Positions 44,470-56,577 of a stretch of DNA of 64,000 bases are shown here, piece by piece (the first letter of the stretch is position 1; every line of letters starts with the position of its first letter). The notes under the pieces were generated by a model, which did no database searches, had not been told where the DNA came from, and saw only the letters and a list, made by a program, of their open reading frames with translations. This stretch comes from Petrimonas mucosa (lineage in GTDB: Bacteria; Bacteroidota; Bacteroidia; Bacteroidales; Dysgonomonadaceae), in NCBI RefSeq assembly GCF_900095795.1, contig NZ_LT608328.1, positions 1,481,001-1,545,000 of the forward strand, written 5' to 3'. The position numbers were made by a program, and so were the translations under genes.

Positions 44470-45826
44470 ATGATAGACTTACTGATCATAGGAGGCGGCC
44501 CCGCAGGTTATGTTGCCGCGGAAAGAGCCGGTCATGCAGGGCTGAACGTGGTACTTTTCGAGAAAAAAGCAATGGGGGGGTGTATGTCTGAACGAAGGAT
44601 GCATCCCTACTAAAACATTGCTTTACAGTGCCAAGATGTACGAAAATGCCTTGCACGGTGAGAAATATGGCGTTTATGGAGATCATATCCGTTTCGACTA
44701 CGAAAAAATGCTTTCCCGCAAGAAGAAAGTAGTGCGTAAGCTGGTTTCAGGCGTAGAAAGCAAGATGAAATCAAACCATGTCACCGTGGTGAAAGGGGAT
44801 GCATATATCAACGGCCGTTCAGCGGAAGGGATAGAGGTATCCTGCAACAACGAAAAATATATCGGGAAAAACCTGCTTGTCTGCACCGGTTCCGAGGCTT
44901 CTGTACCACCCATCCCCGGTTTGAAGGAAGCGGGAGATGTCATCCTTACCAACCGGGAGATCCTGGAGATGGAAACACTGCCTGCATCGCTCGTCGTGAT
45001 TGGTGGCGGAGTGATCGGGATGGAATTTGCCAGCTTTTTCAACAGTTTGGGATCAAAGGTGACGGTCGTGGAAATGCTCCCGGAAATTCTGGGCGGTCTC
45101 GATTTCGAGATCTCTGCCATGTTGCGGGATATCTACACGAAGAAAGGCATTGCGTTCAACCTGAATGCGAAAGTGGTGCAGGTGGAAGGTAACAAGGTAG
45201 TGTTCGAGAAAGAGGGTAATACCCACACTGTGGAGGGTGATAAGATTCTGCTCAGCGTCGGTCGCCGCCCGGTCACCCAGGGCTTTGGACTGGAGAACCT
45301 TCAGGTGGAGTTACTGCGTAACGGCATCAAGGTGGATGAGAAGATGCGTACCAATGTGCCGGGTGTCTTCGCTGCCGGCGATGTGACCGGTTTTTCTCTC
45401 CTGGCACATACGGCAAGCCGTGAAGGTGAGGTGGTGGTGAACAACCTCACCGGACGAAATGATCTCATGCGTTACAACGCTATCCCCGGTGTGGTCTACA
45501 CCAATCCCGAGGTAGCCGGTGTAGGTGAAACGGAAGAGTCGGCCAAAGCAAAGCATATAGCTTACAAGGTATCCAAGCTGCCGATGGCTTTTGCGGGCCG
45601 TTTCGTTGCCGAGAATGAGGGAGGCAGCGGCATGTGTAAAGTGCTTACGGGCGAGAAGCATGGTGAGATCATCGGTGTGCACTTGCTGGGTAATCCGTCC
45701 AGCGAAATTATCTACGGTGCCTGTATGGCCATTGAACAGGAGCTGACACTCAAGGAGCTACAGGAGGTCGTGTTCCCGCATCCCACCGTAAGTGAGATCT
45801 TCAAAGAAGTTGTTTTTAGTTTTTAG
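44470..45826 (+). CDS. lpdA: Dihydrolipoamide dehydrogenase (E3), interrupted by a +1 frameshift
   Basis: FAD-dependent E3 that reoxidises lipoyl groups. The true start is ATG 44470 ([21 protein letters not shown], the FAD-binding loop). At codon 35 a run of seven G (44574-44580) shifts the frame: frame 0 stops at a TAA after CATCCCTAC. If the run had six G the protein would read [14 protein letters not shown], the normal redox disulphide site, and continue to 45826 as about 451 aa. The downstream frame keeps the NAD-binding loop ([12 protein letters not shown]), [15 protein letters not shown] and the C-terminal [10 protein letters not shown]. Either the gene is dead or phase-variable here, or the read has a homopolymer error. 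Translation from the TTG at 44618 would give a protein without the disulphide. Confidence 0.88.
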
Positions 45827-45853
45827 CGGTCAGCTTTCAGCTTTCAGTTTTTT
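45824..45853 (-). repeat. CTGAAAG heptad repeat, right arm flanking lpdA
   Basis: On the minus strand it reads AAAACTGAAAGCTGAAAG followed by CTGACCGCTAA, matching the left arm at 44387-44432. It begins at the lpdA stop codon. Confidence 0.55.
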
Positions 45854-45941
45854 TGGGAATAAACTTTGCTCATCCAGCGGAATGGAAGTTAGTAATCTAA
45901 CAAACAATCAATAAATCTAACAATCAAACAATCAATATCAA

Positions 45942-48401
<2,460 letters not shown>

Positions 48402-48501
48402 TATAAGCGAAGTACTAACCTTTATTTTATGTGTGCTCAGATTCAATAAAGAAATCCAATTTTTATTGAATTGAAAGTGTATGATAATAATAATTATAAT
48501 G

Positions 48502-49644
48502 AAAATGTCTCATATCTTAAAAAATAAAATAAGAATTGGAATTGTCGGTGCGCAGTTTGGAGCTGGTTTTCAGTTTCATATTCATCCGAATTCCGTTGTA
48601 CAAGCTGTTAGTGATTTAAGTGCTTATGGAAGAATGCATTTACAGAAAGTATATAATTGTCATCGTGCATACGAATCATTAGAAGAATTGCTGAAAGATA
48701 AAGAAATAGATGCGGTGTTTATTGCAACGCCACCTCATATGCATGCAAACCATGTTATAAAGGCATTAAAAGCTGGAAAGCATGTTCTTTCTGCTGTACC
48801 ACTTGCTTTAAAACTAGAGGATTGCATTGAGGTACTATCTATGGTTGAAAAAACGGGATTGAAATATATGCTAGCTGAAACAAGTTTCTATCGACAGATT
48901 ACTATAACGGCAAGAAAATTTTATAATCAAAAATTATTTGGTAAAATATTCAGCACTACAGCTGAATATAGTCATCCAGGGATGGAAGAGTTTTTTTTTG
49001 AAAATGGTAAACCAACATGGAGACACGGCTTGCCGCCAATGTATTACCCCACACATTGTATATCTTTTCTAACAGGTGTAACTGGTGAGCGTTTAGTTAG
49101 TGTAAGTTGTTTGGGTTGGGGAGATGATAGTGTCAAATTAAAGAATAATAGCTACAATAATCCTTTTTGGAATGAGAAAGCTTTATTCAGAACAAATAAC
49201 GATACAAATCTTACAGTAACTATCAATTGGAAAGGAGCGCTAAAAAATGTTGAAACTGCTTGTTGGGAAGGTGATAAAATGAGTTTATACTTTGAAGATT
49301 CAGAAAACAAAATGACAATTATTAAAAATTCAAATGAGATTGGATTAGATGATGGAGGTTTTAAAAACTACAAAAATATTGTTGAAAAGCAGGATCAAAT
49401 CCTATGGTGGAAAACGGAAATGCTACCAGAAAATCTCAGAATGGACAGTGGTCATGGAGGATCTCATTGTTTTATTACCCATGAATTTATAGATTCGATT
49501 CTAAATGATAGAGAACCTAAAATAGATATTTATGAAGCATTAGCATGTACTGTACCAGGTATTATTGCACATGAGTCAGCTATAAAAGGTGGAGAAACGT
49601 TAAAAATACCTCTTTTTAATGAAAAGAATGTGAGTTCGGAATAA
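48502..49644 (+). CDS. Gfo/Idh/MocA-fold protein, cytoplasmic paralogue
   Basis: Protein of about 380 aa from ATG 48502. An upstream ATG at 48481 followed by ATA repeats would only add IIIII and is not a signal peptide. It is clearly homologous along its length to the Tat-exported protein at 29380-30582: RIGIVGAQFGAGFQFH, IDAVFIATPPHMHANHV, KHVLSAVPLALKLEDC, YPTHCISF and THEFIDSILNDREPK. It shares the loss of the catalytic lysine (AVP in place of EKP). With no export signal it should act in the cytoplasm. The two probably handle the same sugar in different compartments. Confidence 0.8.
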   Translation, partial: KMSHILKNKIRIGIVGAQFGAGFQFHIHPNSVVQAVSDLSAYGRMHLQKVYNCHRAYESLEELLKDKEIDAVFIATPPHMHANHVIKALKAGKHVLSAVPLALKLEDCIEVLSMVEKTGLKYMLAETSFYRQITITARKFYNQKLFGKIFSTTAEYSHPGMEEFFFENGKPTWRHGLPPMYYPTHCISFLTGVTGERLVSVSCLGWGDDSVKLKNNSYNNPFWNEKALFRTNNDTNLTVTINWKGALKNVETACWEGDKMSLYFEDSENKMTIIKNSNEIGLDDGGFKNYKNIVEKQDQILWWKTEMLPENLRMDSGHGGSHCFITHEFIDSILNDREPKIDIYEALACTVPGIIAHESAIKGGETLKIPLFNEKNVSSE

Positions 49645-49792
49645 TGAAAGAGACTATTATAACAATTTATATTAAAGGTAATCAAATTGATGTAATATAT
49701 ATCCGATGATTAAAAAACTTCGAAGTGCTTCACTTTCTGACTGAATCGGGAGGTACAGCCAAGAGTTAAAGATTGAACATACAAAAACAGAT

Positions 49793-51142
49793 ATGAAATC
49801 AAAAATGCAATTTATGAACCTCCAAAAGCAATTTATACTGACAATCGCACTTTTGCTGCTTTTGTTCCCCACCTACGCACAACGGTGGAACGTAAACTAC
49901 GATGAAGCGGCCGTAGGTCCTTACTCGCTACCATCTTTACTGAGAACCCACGGGGGAACGACGGTCAACAACGTGGAAGATTGGGAGATCTTCAGAAAAC
50001 CGGAAATTCTGGCCAGTTGCACCCATCATCTGTATGGCAGGGTACCCGGTGAGTTGGACACCATGTTTGTAACGGTAAAAGAAAAAAAAGGAACAGCACT
50101 CAACGGCAAGGCCAAAAGGAAGCAGGTCACCCTCACTTTAGTGAAAGGGAAGAAAGAACTCAGCGCTGACCTACTGATATACCTGCCTGTCGGCAAAAAA
50201 AAATCGGCCATTTTCCTTGGATATAATTTCTGGGGGAACCATACCATCACGGATGACCCAAATGTGATCATTCCCACCTCATGGATGCCGATCAATAAAG
50301 ACCTTCACATATTGACAAATCGCGCTGATGAACAATCACGCGGCTCCATGAAGAGAAGATGGCCGTTGGAGCAGATTATCGGGGCAGGTTACGGAGTGGT
50401 AACATTATACAGGGGGGATATTGATCCCGATAGGGATGATTTCAGTGACGGTATTCATCCGCTGTTCTATTCCAAGGGGCAGGAACGGCCCTGTAACGAC
50501 GAATGGGGAACCATCGCTGCCTGGAGCTGGGGATTGTCGCGTGTGATGGATTACCTGGAAACAGAAGCAGAGATCGACAATCAGAAAGTGATCCTGGTGG
50601 GTCACTCTCGGCTGGGAAAAGTGACCCTTTGGACAGCAGCAACTGACCAGCGATTTGCCGCTGCCATCTCCAACAATTCCGGAGCCATGGGATCTACTCT
50701 CTCCAGAAGGAATTTCGGTGAAACGGTTGAGGTGATCAACACCGCTTTTCCTCATTGGTTTTGCGGGAATTTCAAAAAATATTCCAACAGGGAGGATATG
50801 TTACCTGTGGATCAGCATATGGTATTGTCGCTGATCGCTCCACGCCCTCTCTATATAGCCAGTGCCACAGAAGATCTCTGGGCAGATCCTAAAGGTGAAT
50901 TTCTATCGGCCAAAGAGGCATCGGTGGTTTATAACCTCTACGGTATACAGGGACTCTCGGCAGCCTCTATGCCTCAACCCGACACACCACTTATTGATAT
51001 AGTGAGTTACCATATCAGAACAGGCAAGCATGATATCATCGCCTATGATTGGGAACAATACATCAAGTTTGCTAAACAGAATAATATTCAAACTAGTAAG
51101 AATAATTTTATTAATAACAAAGAAAATAATGATAAAGATTGA
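49793..51142 (+). CDS. CE15-like glucuronoyl esterase (secreted alpha/beta hydrolase)
   Basis: Exported esterase of 449 aa with a signal peptide ending FPTYAQ. The alpha/beta hydrolase nucleophile motif is GHSRLGK, characteristic of carbohydrate esterase family 15, which cleaves methyl or lignin esters of glucuronic acid. RWPLEQIIGAGYGVVTLYRGDIDPD precedes it, and the C-terminal part has QHMVLSLIAPRPLYIASATEDLWADP with an Asp or Glu candidate, then GKHDIIAYDW with the catalytic His. It ends 4 bp before the GH20 start, so they are co-transcribed. It fits a glycan with uronic acid esters. Confidence 0.85.
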   Translation: MKSKMQFMNLQKQFILTIALLLLLFPTYAQRWNVNYDEAAVGPYSLPSLLRTHGGTTVNNVEDWEIFRKPEILASCTHHLYGRVPGELDTMFVTVKEKKGTALNGKAKRKQVTLTLVKGKKELSADLLIYLPVGKKKSAIFLGYNFWGNHTITDDPNVIIPTSWMPINKDLHILTNRADEQSRGSMKRRWPLEQIIGAGYGVVTLYRGDIDPDRDDFSDGIHPLFYSKGQERPCNDEWGTIAAWSWGLSRVMDYLETEAEIDNQKVILVGHSRLGKVTLWTAATDQRFAAAISNNSGAMGSTLSRRNFGETVEVINTAFPHWFCGNFKKYSNREDMLPVDQHMVLSLIAPRPLYIASATEDLWADPKGEFLSAKEASVVYNLYGIQGLSAASMPQPDTPLIDIVSYHIRTGKHDIIAYDWEQYIKFAKQNNIQTSKNNFINNKENNDKD

Positions 51143-51146
51143 ATTT

Positions 51147-52745
51147 ATGAAGAAAATAATTTTATTGCTTTTTCTGTCCTTAATTTTTGTTGGTGCTGTT
51201 GCACAAATCCCTTTGATTCCGAGTCCACAGAGATATGAGACTATCCCTGCGCAATTTAGCTTGTCAAAGGCAACTATTATTATACACGATATGGAGTTGG
51301 ATGAAGTCGCATACTATTTGCAAAAGGAATTACTGAGACATGAAAACCTCCCTTTGACGCTTACAAGTGACTATGAACAGGCACCTGCATCTGCCATCAG
51401 CTTGCGCTTGAACCAACTGAATTCCAAACAGCCTGTAGCCAATGAAAAGGAATCCTACTCCATCAGTATGGATGCCGGTCTGATAGTAGTAGAGGCCAGC
51501 CATAAAAAGGGAATCTTTAACGGGATAATCACGCTTTTACAACTTATTCGGTTCACGGAGCCTATTAATGGCACATGGCAACTCCAGTGCTATAACATAG
51601 AAGACGCACCGGCATATGAATGGCGTGGACTAATGCTCGATGAATCACGCCATTTCTTCGGAAAAGAAAAAGTAAAGCAGTTAATCGATTGGATGGCGCT
51701 ATACAAATTGAATAAATTTCATTGGCATTTAACTGATTCTCCCGGTTGGAGAATAGAGATATTGCAATACCCAAAACTAGCCTACGTTGGAGGTATTGGG
51801 AATCATACCAATCCACATACTCCAGCAAAATATTATTCTCAGGAGGAAATAAAAGAAATTGTGAAGTATGCTTCGGAAAGACAGATTGATATAATTCCCG
51901 AGATCGATATGCCAGGACACGCATCAGCAGCAAACAGGGCTTATCCTGAGTACAGTGGAGGCGGTTCTCAAAAACATCCTGACTTCACATTTCACCCAGG
52001 CAAGGAAGAAGTTTACTCCTACTTAACTAATATTCTAAAAGAAGTGGACGCCTTGTTTCCCTCGCAGATTATACATCTGGGGGGAGATGAAGTGCACTTT
52101 GGGAATGCTAAATGGCATACTGATGAGACAATACTGGCACTAATGAAAAGGGAAAAGCTTAAAGAGATGTCAGAAGTAGAGAATTATTTTTTCCAACGCA
52201 TGTCCGACACTCTATTCAAAATGAATAACAGATTAGCCGCATGGGACGAAATAGCAGAATTTAACCTTAATCCTGATAAGACGATTGTTTATTTTTGGCG
52301 ACAAGACAAATTACAACAATTACAAACATCATTAAATAAAGGATATCCGATCGTGATGACTCCCCGACTTCCAATGTATTTAGATTACGCTCAAGACAGC
52401 CTTCATGTTCACGGTGTTCCTGCAAATAGATCCCGTGTAAATTCCTATGATAAAATTTACAACTTCGATCCCTATGGTTATGATGTTAATTACCCTCTCA
52501 ATAGCAATATCCTGGGCATGCAGGTAAATGTGTGGACAGAACGTATTGCAACTGAAAATCGACTTGATTACATGATATTTCCCAGAATAGCAGCATTAGC
52601 AGAAGCTACCTGGACTCGTGACAATAAAAAAAATATTAGTGATTTTAACGACCGCTTAAAAAAACATCTTGTTTTATATGAAAAAGATGACATATATTAT
52701 TATAACCCCTTTGAACCTTTTAAGACAGCAGAACCAGCTAAATAA
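51147..52745 (+). CDS. Glycoside hydrolase family 20 beta-N-acetylhexosaminidase
   Basis: Secreted hexosaminidase of 532 aa. ATG 51147 (MKKIILLLFLSLIFVGAVAQ) is chosen because it gives a signal peptide; an upstream in-frame start at 51030 lies inside the esterase gene. An N-terminal GH20b domain covers about 25-140. The barrel has the catalytic pair Asp314-Glu315 in HLGGDEVHFG and earlier WRGLMLDESRHFFG, FHWHLTDSPGW and IDIIPEIDMPGHA. It should remove terminal N-acetylglucosamine or N-acetylgalactosamine by substrate-assisted catalysis. It is shorter at its C-terminus than large chitobiases. Confidence 0.94.
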   Translation: MKKIILLLFLSLIFVGAVAQIPLIPSPQRYETIPAQFSLSKATIIIHDMELDEVAYYLQKELLRHENLPLTLTSDYEQAPASAISLRLNQLNSKQPVANEKESYSISMDAGLIVVEASHKKGIFNGIITLLQLIRFTEPINGTWQLQCYNIEDAPAYEWRGLMLDESRHFFGKEKVKQLIDWMALYKLNKFHWHLTDSPGWRIEILQYPKLAYVGGIGNHTNPHTPAKYYSQEEIKEIVKYASERQIDIIPEIDMPGHASAANRAYPEYSGGGSQKHPDFTFHPGKEEVYSYLTNILKEVDALFPSQIIHLGGDEVHFGNAKWHTDETILALMKREKLKEMSEVENYFFQRMSDTLFKMNNRLAAWDEIAEFNLNPDKTIVYFWRQDKLQQLQTSLNKGYPIVMTPRLPMYLDYAQDSLHVHGVPANRSRVNSYDKIYNFDPYGYDVNYPLNSNILGMQVNVWTERIATENRLDYMIFPRIAALAEATWTRDNKKNISDFNDRLKKHLVLYEKDDIYYYNPFEPFKTAEPAK

Positions 52746-52975
52746 AAAATTCTAATGTCACGCCACTATGCAACTACGGAATGGTGTGTTATGCTTCGCA
52801 ATATATACCGATACGTGAATTATCTTATAAACCAAATTTAAATATCTCGTCTGATAAGGGACAACTCGATCTGTTTAGAGATCTCCTATTTTAACGGGGC
52901 AGCAGTGAACAAAAATATGAAACATCCATGTTGAGAATTTAAAACATCCAAGGGAATGAAAATGGAGGATTTCCG

Positions 52976-52983
52976 TACATTTG
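52976..52983 (+). promoter_or_regulatory. -7 box of IS110 transposase
   Basis: TACATTTG matches TAnnTTTG, 25 bp before the transposase ATG. Confidence 0.45.
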
Positions 52984-53008
52984 CCGTACTCATTGAACGG
53001 AATAATTT

Positions 53009-54271
53009 ATGGAATCACAAGTGTCATTCAACCAGGTCGTCTCCCGGGGATGCGGGATTGATGTCCACAAGAAGATGTTAGTGGCCACCATAAGTGGCGA
53101 AGGACTTAATACGGAAACCCGTGAATTCGGGACCGTGACGCGCTCTTTGACAGAATTGAAAGACTGGTTATTGGAAAACAGGGTAACCCACGTTGTAATG
53201 GAGAGTACGGGAGTCTACTGGAAGCCTGTCTATCATGTCCTCGAGCCCTCGGGATTGACGGTCTGGATAGTCAATGCCCGCCACGTGAAGAACGTCCCGG
53301 GGCATAAGACGGACAAGCAGGACAGCAGGTGGCTGTGCAAGTTATTGCTTGCCGGCTTGCTAAAACCCAGTTATATTCCCCCTCGTGAACAACGGGAGTT
53401 ACGGGATTTGACGCGTTACCGGAGCAAACTGGTACAGGATATCTCCTCGAACAAGAACCGTATCATCCGCATCCTGGAAGACTGCAATGTGAAACTTTCG
53501 AGCGTGTTAAGCGATACCTCGGGAGTAACGGCAACCAGACTGATCGACAAGTTGTGTCAGGGGAAAGAAGTTACCATGGGCGATATTGAAGAGGTATACC
53601 ACAAAAAGATAGAAGCCACCAAAGAGGAGCTTTTTGAAGCCTGTAACGGTTACATCACCGACCACCACATCTACCTGCTGGGCACTATCCGGGGGGACAA
53701 CCACCACCTGGAGTCTCTCATACGGGATTTGGATGAAAAGATCAAACATGCCCTTGCCCCTTATGAGAATGCCCTGGAACGACTGCGGGAGATCCCGGGA
53801 TTGAACCGCAAGAGCGTGGAGGATCTTATCGCCGAGATCGGGCTGGATATGGATGTCTTCCCCAATGAGAATCATCTAAGCAGTTGGGTGGGCGTTTCAC
53901 CGGGTAACAACGAGAGTGCCGGTAAAAAAAAAAACGGACGCACCACCCACGGGAACAAGCAGGCCAAATCCATCCTGAGCCAATCGGCATGGGCGGCGTC
54001 GCGGACAAAAGGCACGTTCTACCACGCCCGGTACCATCGCCTGGCAGCCCGACGCGGCAAGAAAAGGGCCATTGTGGCTGTTGCACACTCCATCCTCAAA
54101 TCGGTGTATCATGTCTTGAAAGACGAGGTCCCTTACGATGAACTGGGAGCCGATTATTTGAACAGCCGGGTGGAAGCAAGGCGCAAAAGGTATCTGAAGG
54201 CAGAGCTGGAAAAGATGGGATATTGCGTCGAGCTTGTCCCGCACAATCCCGTCAGCCCCTCCGGCAGTTGA
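53009..54271 (+). CDS. IS110-family transposase (recombinase with DEDD domain)
   Basis: Intact 420-aa enzyme. The N-terminal RuvC-like DEDD domain shows CGIDVHKKMLVA (D), VVMESTGVYW (E) and HKTDKQDSRWL (D, D). The C-terminal Transposase_20 domain has REIPGLNRKSVEDLIAEIG and SSWVGVSPGNNESAGKK with the serine assigned as nucleophile in the family. In this family a bridge RNA encoded at the element edge specifies target and donor. It is the only member here and lies between the GH20 gene and the last glycosidase gene. Confidence 0.95.
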   Translation: MESQVSFNQVVSRGCGIDVHKKMLVATISGEGLNTETREFGTVTRSLTELKDWLLENRVTHVVMESTGVYWKPVYHVLEPSGLTVWIVNARHVKNVPGHKTDKQDSRWLCKLLLAGLLKPSYIPPREQRELRDLTRYRSKLVQDISSNKNRIIRILEDCNVKLSSVLSDTSGVTATRLIDKLCQGKEVTMGDIEEVYHKKIEATKEELFEACNGYITDHHIYLLGTIRGDNHHLESLIRDLDEKIKHALAPYENALERLREIPGLNRKSVEDLIAEIGLDMDVFPNENHLSSWVGVSPGNNESAGKKKNGRTTHGNKQAKSILSQSAWAASRTKGTFYHARYHRLAARRGKKRAIVAVAHSILKSVYHVLKDEVPYDELGADYLNSRVEARRKRYLKAELEKMGYCVELVPHNPVSPSGS

Positions 54272-54574
54272 AAGCTACCGCCCCTGACATAAACGGGAAA
54301 CAAGAGCCAAAGGTCGATTTTTACTGGCGCACGGCGCGACAAAGCGTCCAAGTCGAATATGAAACTGACCTCAACAGGTAAGCACCCAAGGTTGTTGCCC
54401 AAGAGCACGCATATGAAATTTTAAACCCTTCTTGCCTGTTTGTCTTTCCGATAACCGATGCATTTATCCTAAAGATGAGTGCTGTCTTTTGTTTTGTCAA
54501 AATGGAGAAATACAAAATGTTGAAATGATTTAAATCGTTTATTAATAGATATTTATATAACAACTAATTTACAT
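54272..54574. other. Noncoding gap, IS110 right end then AT-rich leader
   Basis: The first about 145 bp is GC-rich and belongs to the IS110 element, with stretches able to fold (GGCGCACGGCGCG near 54325). From about 54420 the sequence turns AT-rich and forms the leader of the next gene. No gene seen, and no exact TAnnTTTG box. Confidence 0.5.
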
Positions 54575-56563
54575 ATGAAAAATATATCGACAAGGTTAAT
54601 CGCCATTCTTATTATTAGTCTTATATCTTATACTTCATTTGCTCAAGATGGAGATGTCTGCACACTTAATTTTGGTGATAATATACTTACAAATGGGGGA
54701 TTTGAGTTAGATGAAGTAGAATGGAATATTCCTCCTAAATACGCTTCTTTAAGTTCGTCTGAAGTCTATAAGGGCAATAGAAGTATTTATTATTACAATC
54801 CAAATAGAAACACATATGCACCGTTTATTACTCAGAAATTTGAAGTTGAACCAGGTCAAACCTACAGTTTCGGCGGATGGGTTAAAGCTGAAAACCTTGA
54901 TGCTAAAGATGCTGAGCAAGATTATTACGGTGCGATGCTATTTTTGCAAACTTTCGATGAAAATGAAAAATTTGTAACCGGTTCTTATATAATAACTAAA
55001 GATATTGGAGGTTTTAATTGGAAGAAGTATAGCGCTATTTACACAGTACCATCGAACGCAAAAAAAATGGTTTTAGGTTTGGGATTGAGAAAAGGAGTTA
55101 CTGGAAAAGTTTGGTTCGATGAGGTCGAGTTACGTCTAGAGAAACGCCCCGTAATAGAATCTTTTTTAACTTATCCAAATTATAGAGGTTTACTCCCGGA
55201 TGGTGCTAATGTATCGTTCTCATCATTCGTCCGCATCAATAACCCTGTAGAAACTATCTATAAAGCTGCTTATACATTGAGTACTCTCCAAGGCAAAGTT
55301 TTATATAACAAGACATATAAATTAACTAGTTTAACCGGTGAACATAAATTACAATTCACATATCCAAAACATTTAAAAATTGGAAAATATGTTTTGCATA
55401 TGAACTATTATAATGATTCAAACGAAATTATACTAAATCAAACCCACAACATAGAGGTTGTAGAGAAAATGCCGTCAGTCTATATTGACAAAGAGGGTTA
55501 CACAATAAAAAATAACGAAAAAATATTTCCTTTAGGCTTTTATATTAAAGGTGGAAATGAGGAGGATATGAAACGTATTAAAGAAGCTGGATACAACACG
55601 ATCTTGTCTTACGATTATGGCTATAGTTTAAATGCTGCCGAATATTTGGATACCGCATACAAACATGGTCTAAATGTGATTTATTCATTAAAAGACATGT
55701 ATGAAGGAAAAACACAATATATTAAAGAACCAAATAGCGCAGCAAGTAAATTTATTAACGATTTAAAAAATAAGCCGGCCTTACTTGCCTGGTACACTGT
55801 CGATGAACTTAAGCCTGAATGGTTACCAAAAATAAATGTCCTATACGATATAATTAAGCAGGATGATCAAAATCACCCTGCTTTTCAAGTACATGATTAT
55901 GATGGCTTTTCACTATTAGAAAAATACTATTACTCAACAGATATAATTGCAACTGATCCTTATCCGGTTGGGCGTGCTAATTTACTTTTAACCTCTATTC
56001 GAACGGAGGCTTCTGAAAAGGCCATGCATAATTCGAGAGGCGTATGGTCAGTATTACAAACAATGGATTGGGCAGTGTATTACAGCGATAGGGAATCACA
56101 TTTCCCTTCATTGGATGAAATAAGGAATCAGGTTTTCCAGGCACTTATAGCTGGTGCGAAAGGGATTCTGTTTTATTCATATTATGACCTATTTTATGAA
56201 AGTTATCCTCGTGATAAAAAGAATTTAGGATTATTTCATAGAAGATGGGATGAAGTAAAGAAACTTCCAAATGAAATTCTACCATTAACGGAAGTAATAC
56301 TAAATGGGAAAAGATACAATCAGCTTGATTACATTGAAAATGATAGTATTAAAATTTGTGGATTTGAATACAATGATGATTTGATATTATTATTTGCAAA
56401 TCCATATTACTCAGAAAATGAAATTGAAATAACATTACCCAAAGGATATACCATTCATGACAGAATCCAAGGACAAATAAATGCATCGGTAGTTAACAAT
56501 AAGGTAATTTTTAGATTACCTTCTATTGGAAGCGGTATGTTTATTTTGAGAAAACAATTATGA
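54575..56563 (+). CDS. Secreted CBM plus GH-A-like TIM-barrel glycosidase, family unassigned
   Basis: Exported protein of 662 aa with a signal peptide ending SFAQ. A carbohydrate-binding beta sandwich of CBM4/9 look covers about 28-190 (NILTNGGFELDEVEW, GQTYSFGGWVKAENL). An Ig-like linker domain covers about 195-305. A TIM barrel covers about 315-590, with FPLGFYIKGGNEEDMKRIKEAGYN, then LLAWYTVDELKPEW, where the Asp/Glu could be the acid/base as in clan GH-A, and GAKGILFYSYYDLF. A small C-terminal beta domain ends the chain. It resembles GH2/GH42/GH5-like barrels but I cannot place it. A terminator-like hairpin follows, which IS256 copy 2 has invaded. Confidence 0.72.
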   Translation: MKNISTRLIAILIISLISYTSFAQDGDVCTLNFGDNILTNGGFELDEVEWNIPPKYASLSSSEVYKGNRSIYYYNPNRNTYAPFITQKFEVEPGQTYSFGGWVKAENLDAKDAEQDYYGAMLFLQTFDENEKFVTGSYIITKDIGGFNWKKYSAIYTVPSNAKKMVLGLGLRKGVTGKVWFDEVELRLEKRPVIESFLTYPNYRGLLPDGANVSFSSFVRINNPVETIYKAAYTLSTLQGKVLYNKTYKLTSLTGEHKLQFTYPKHLKIGKYVLHMNYYNDSNEIILNQTHNIEVVEKMPSVYIDKEGYTIKNNEKIFPLGFYIKGGNEEDMKRIKEAGYNTILSYDYGYSLNAAEYLDTAYKHGLNVIYSLKDMYEGKTQYIKEPNSAASKFINDLKNKPALLAWYTVDELKPEWLPKINVLYDIIKQDDQNHPAFQVHDYDGFSLLEKYYYSTDIIATDPYPVGRANLLLTSIRTEASEKAMHNSRGVWSVLQTMDWAVYYSDRESHFPSLDEIRNQVFQALIAGAKGILFYSYYDLFYESYPRDKKNLGLFHRRWDEVKKLPNEILPLTEVILNGKRYNQLDYIENDSIKICGFEYNDDLILLFANPYYSENEIEITLPKGYTIHDRIQGQINASVVNNKVIFRLPSIGSGMFILRKQL

Positions 56564-56577
56564 GAAAACAATAAGTT

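Larger units (their letters stand above)
52914..54415 (+). mobile_element. IS110-family element, boundaries approximate
   Basis: IS110 elements lack long inverted repeats and clear duplications, so the ends are uncertain. An ATATGAAA word occurs near the left (about 52916) and near the right (about 54410), with a close variant at 54355. GC drops sharply outside roughly 52900 and 54415. The about 150 bp after the transposase is GC-rich and noncoding and may encode the family's bridge RNA; the upstream flank is the alternative place. Confidence 0.6.

Noticed and set aside
52743-52894. Short open frame after the GH20 gene (ends QLDLFRDLLF)
   Set aside because: About 50 codons, no start with support and out of frame with GH20. 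It could be a relic but nothing supports a gene.
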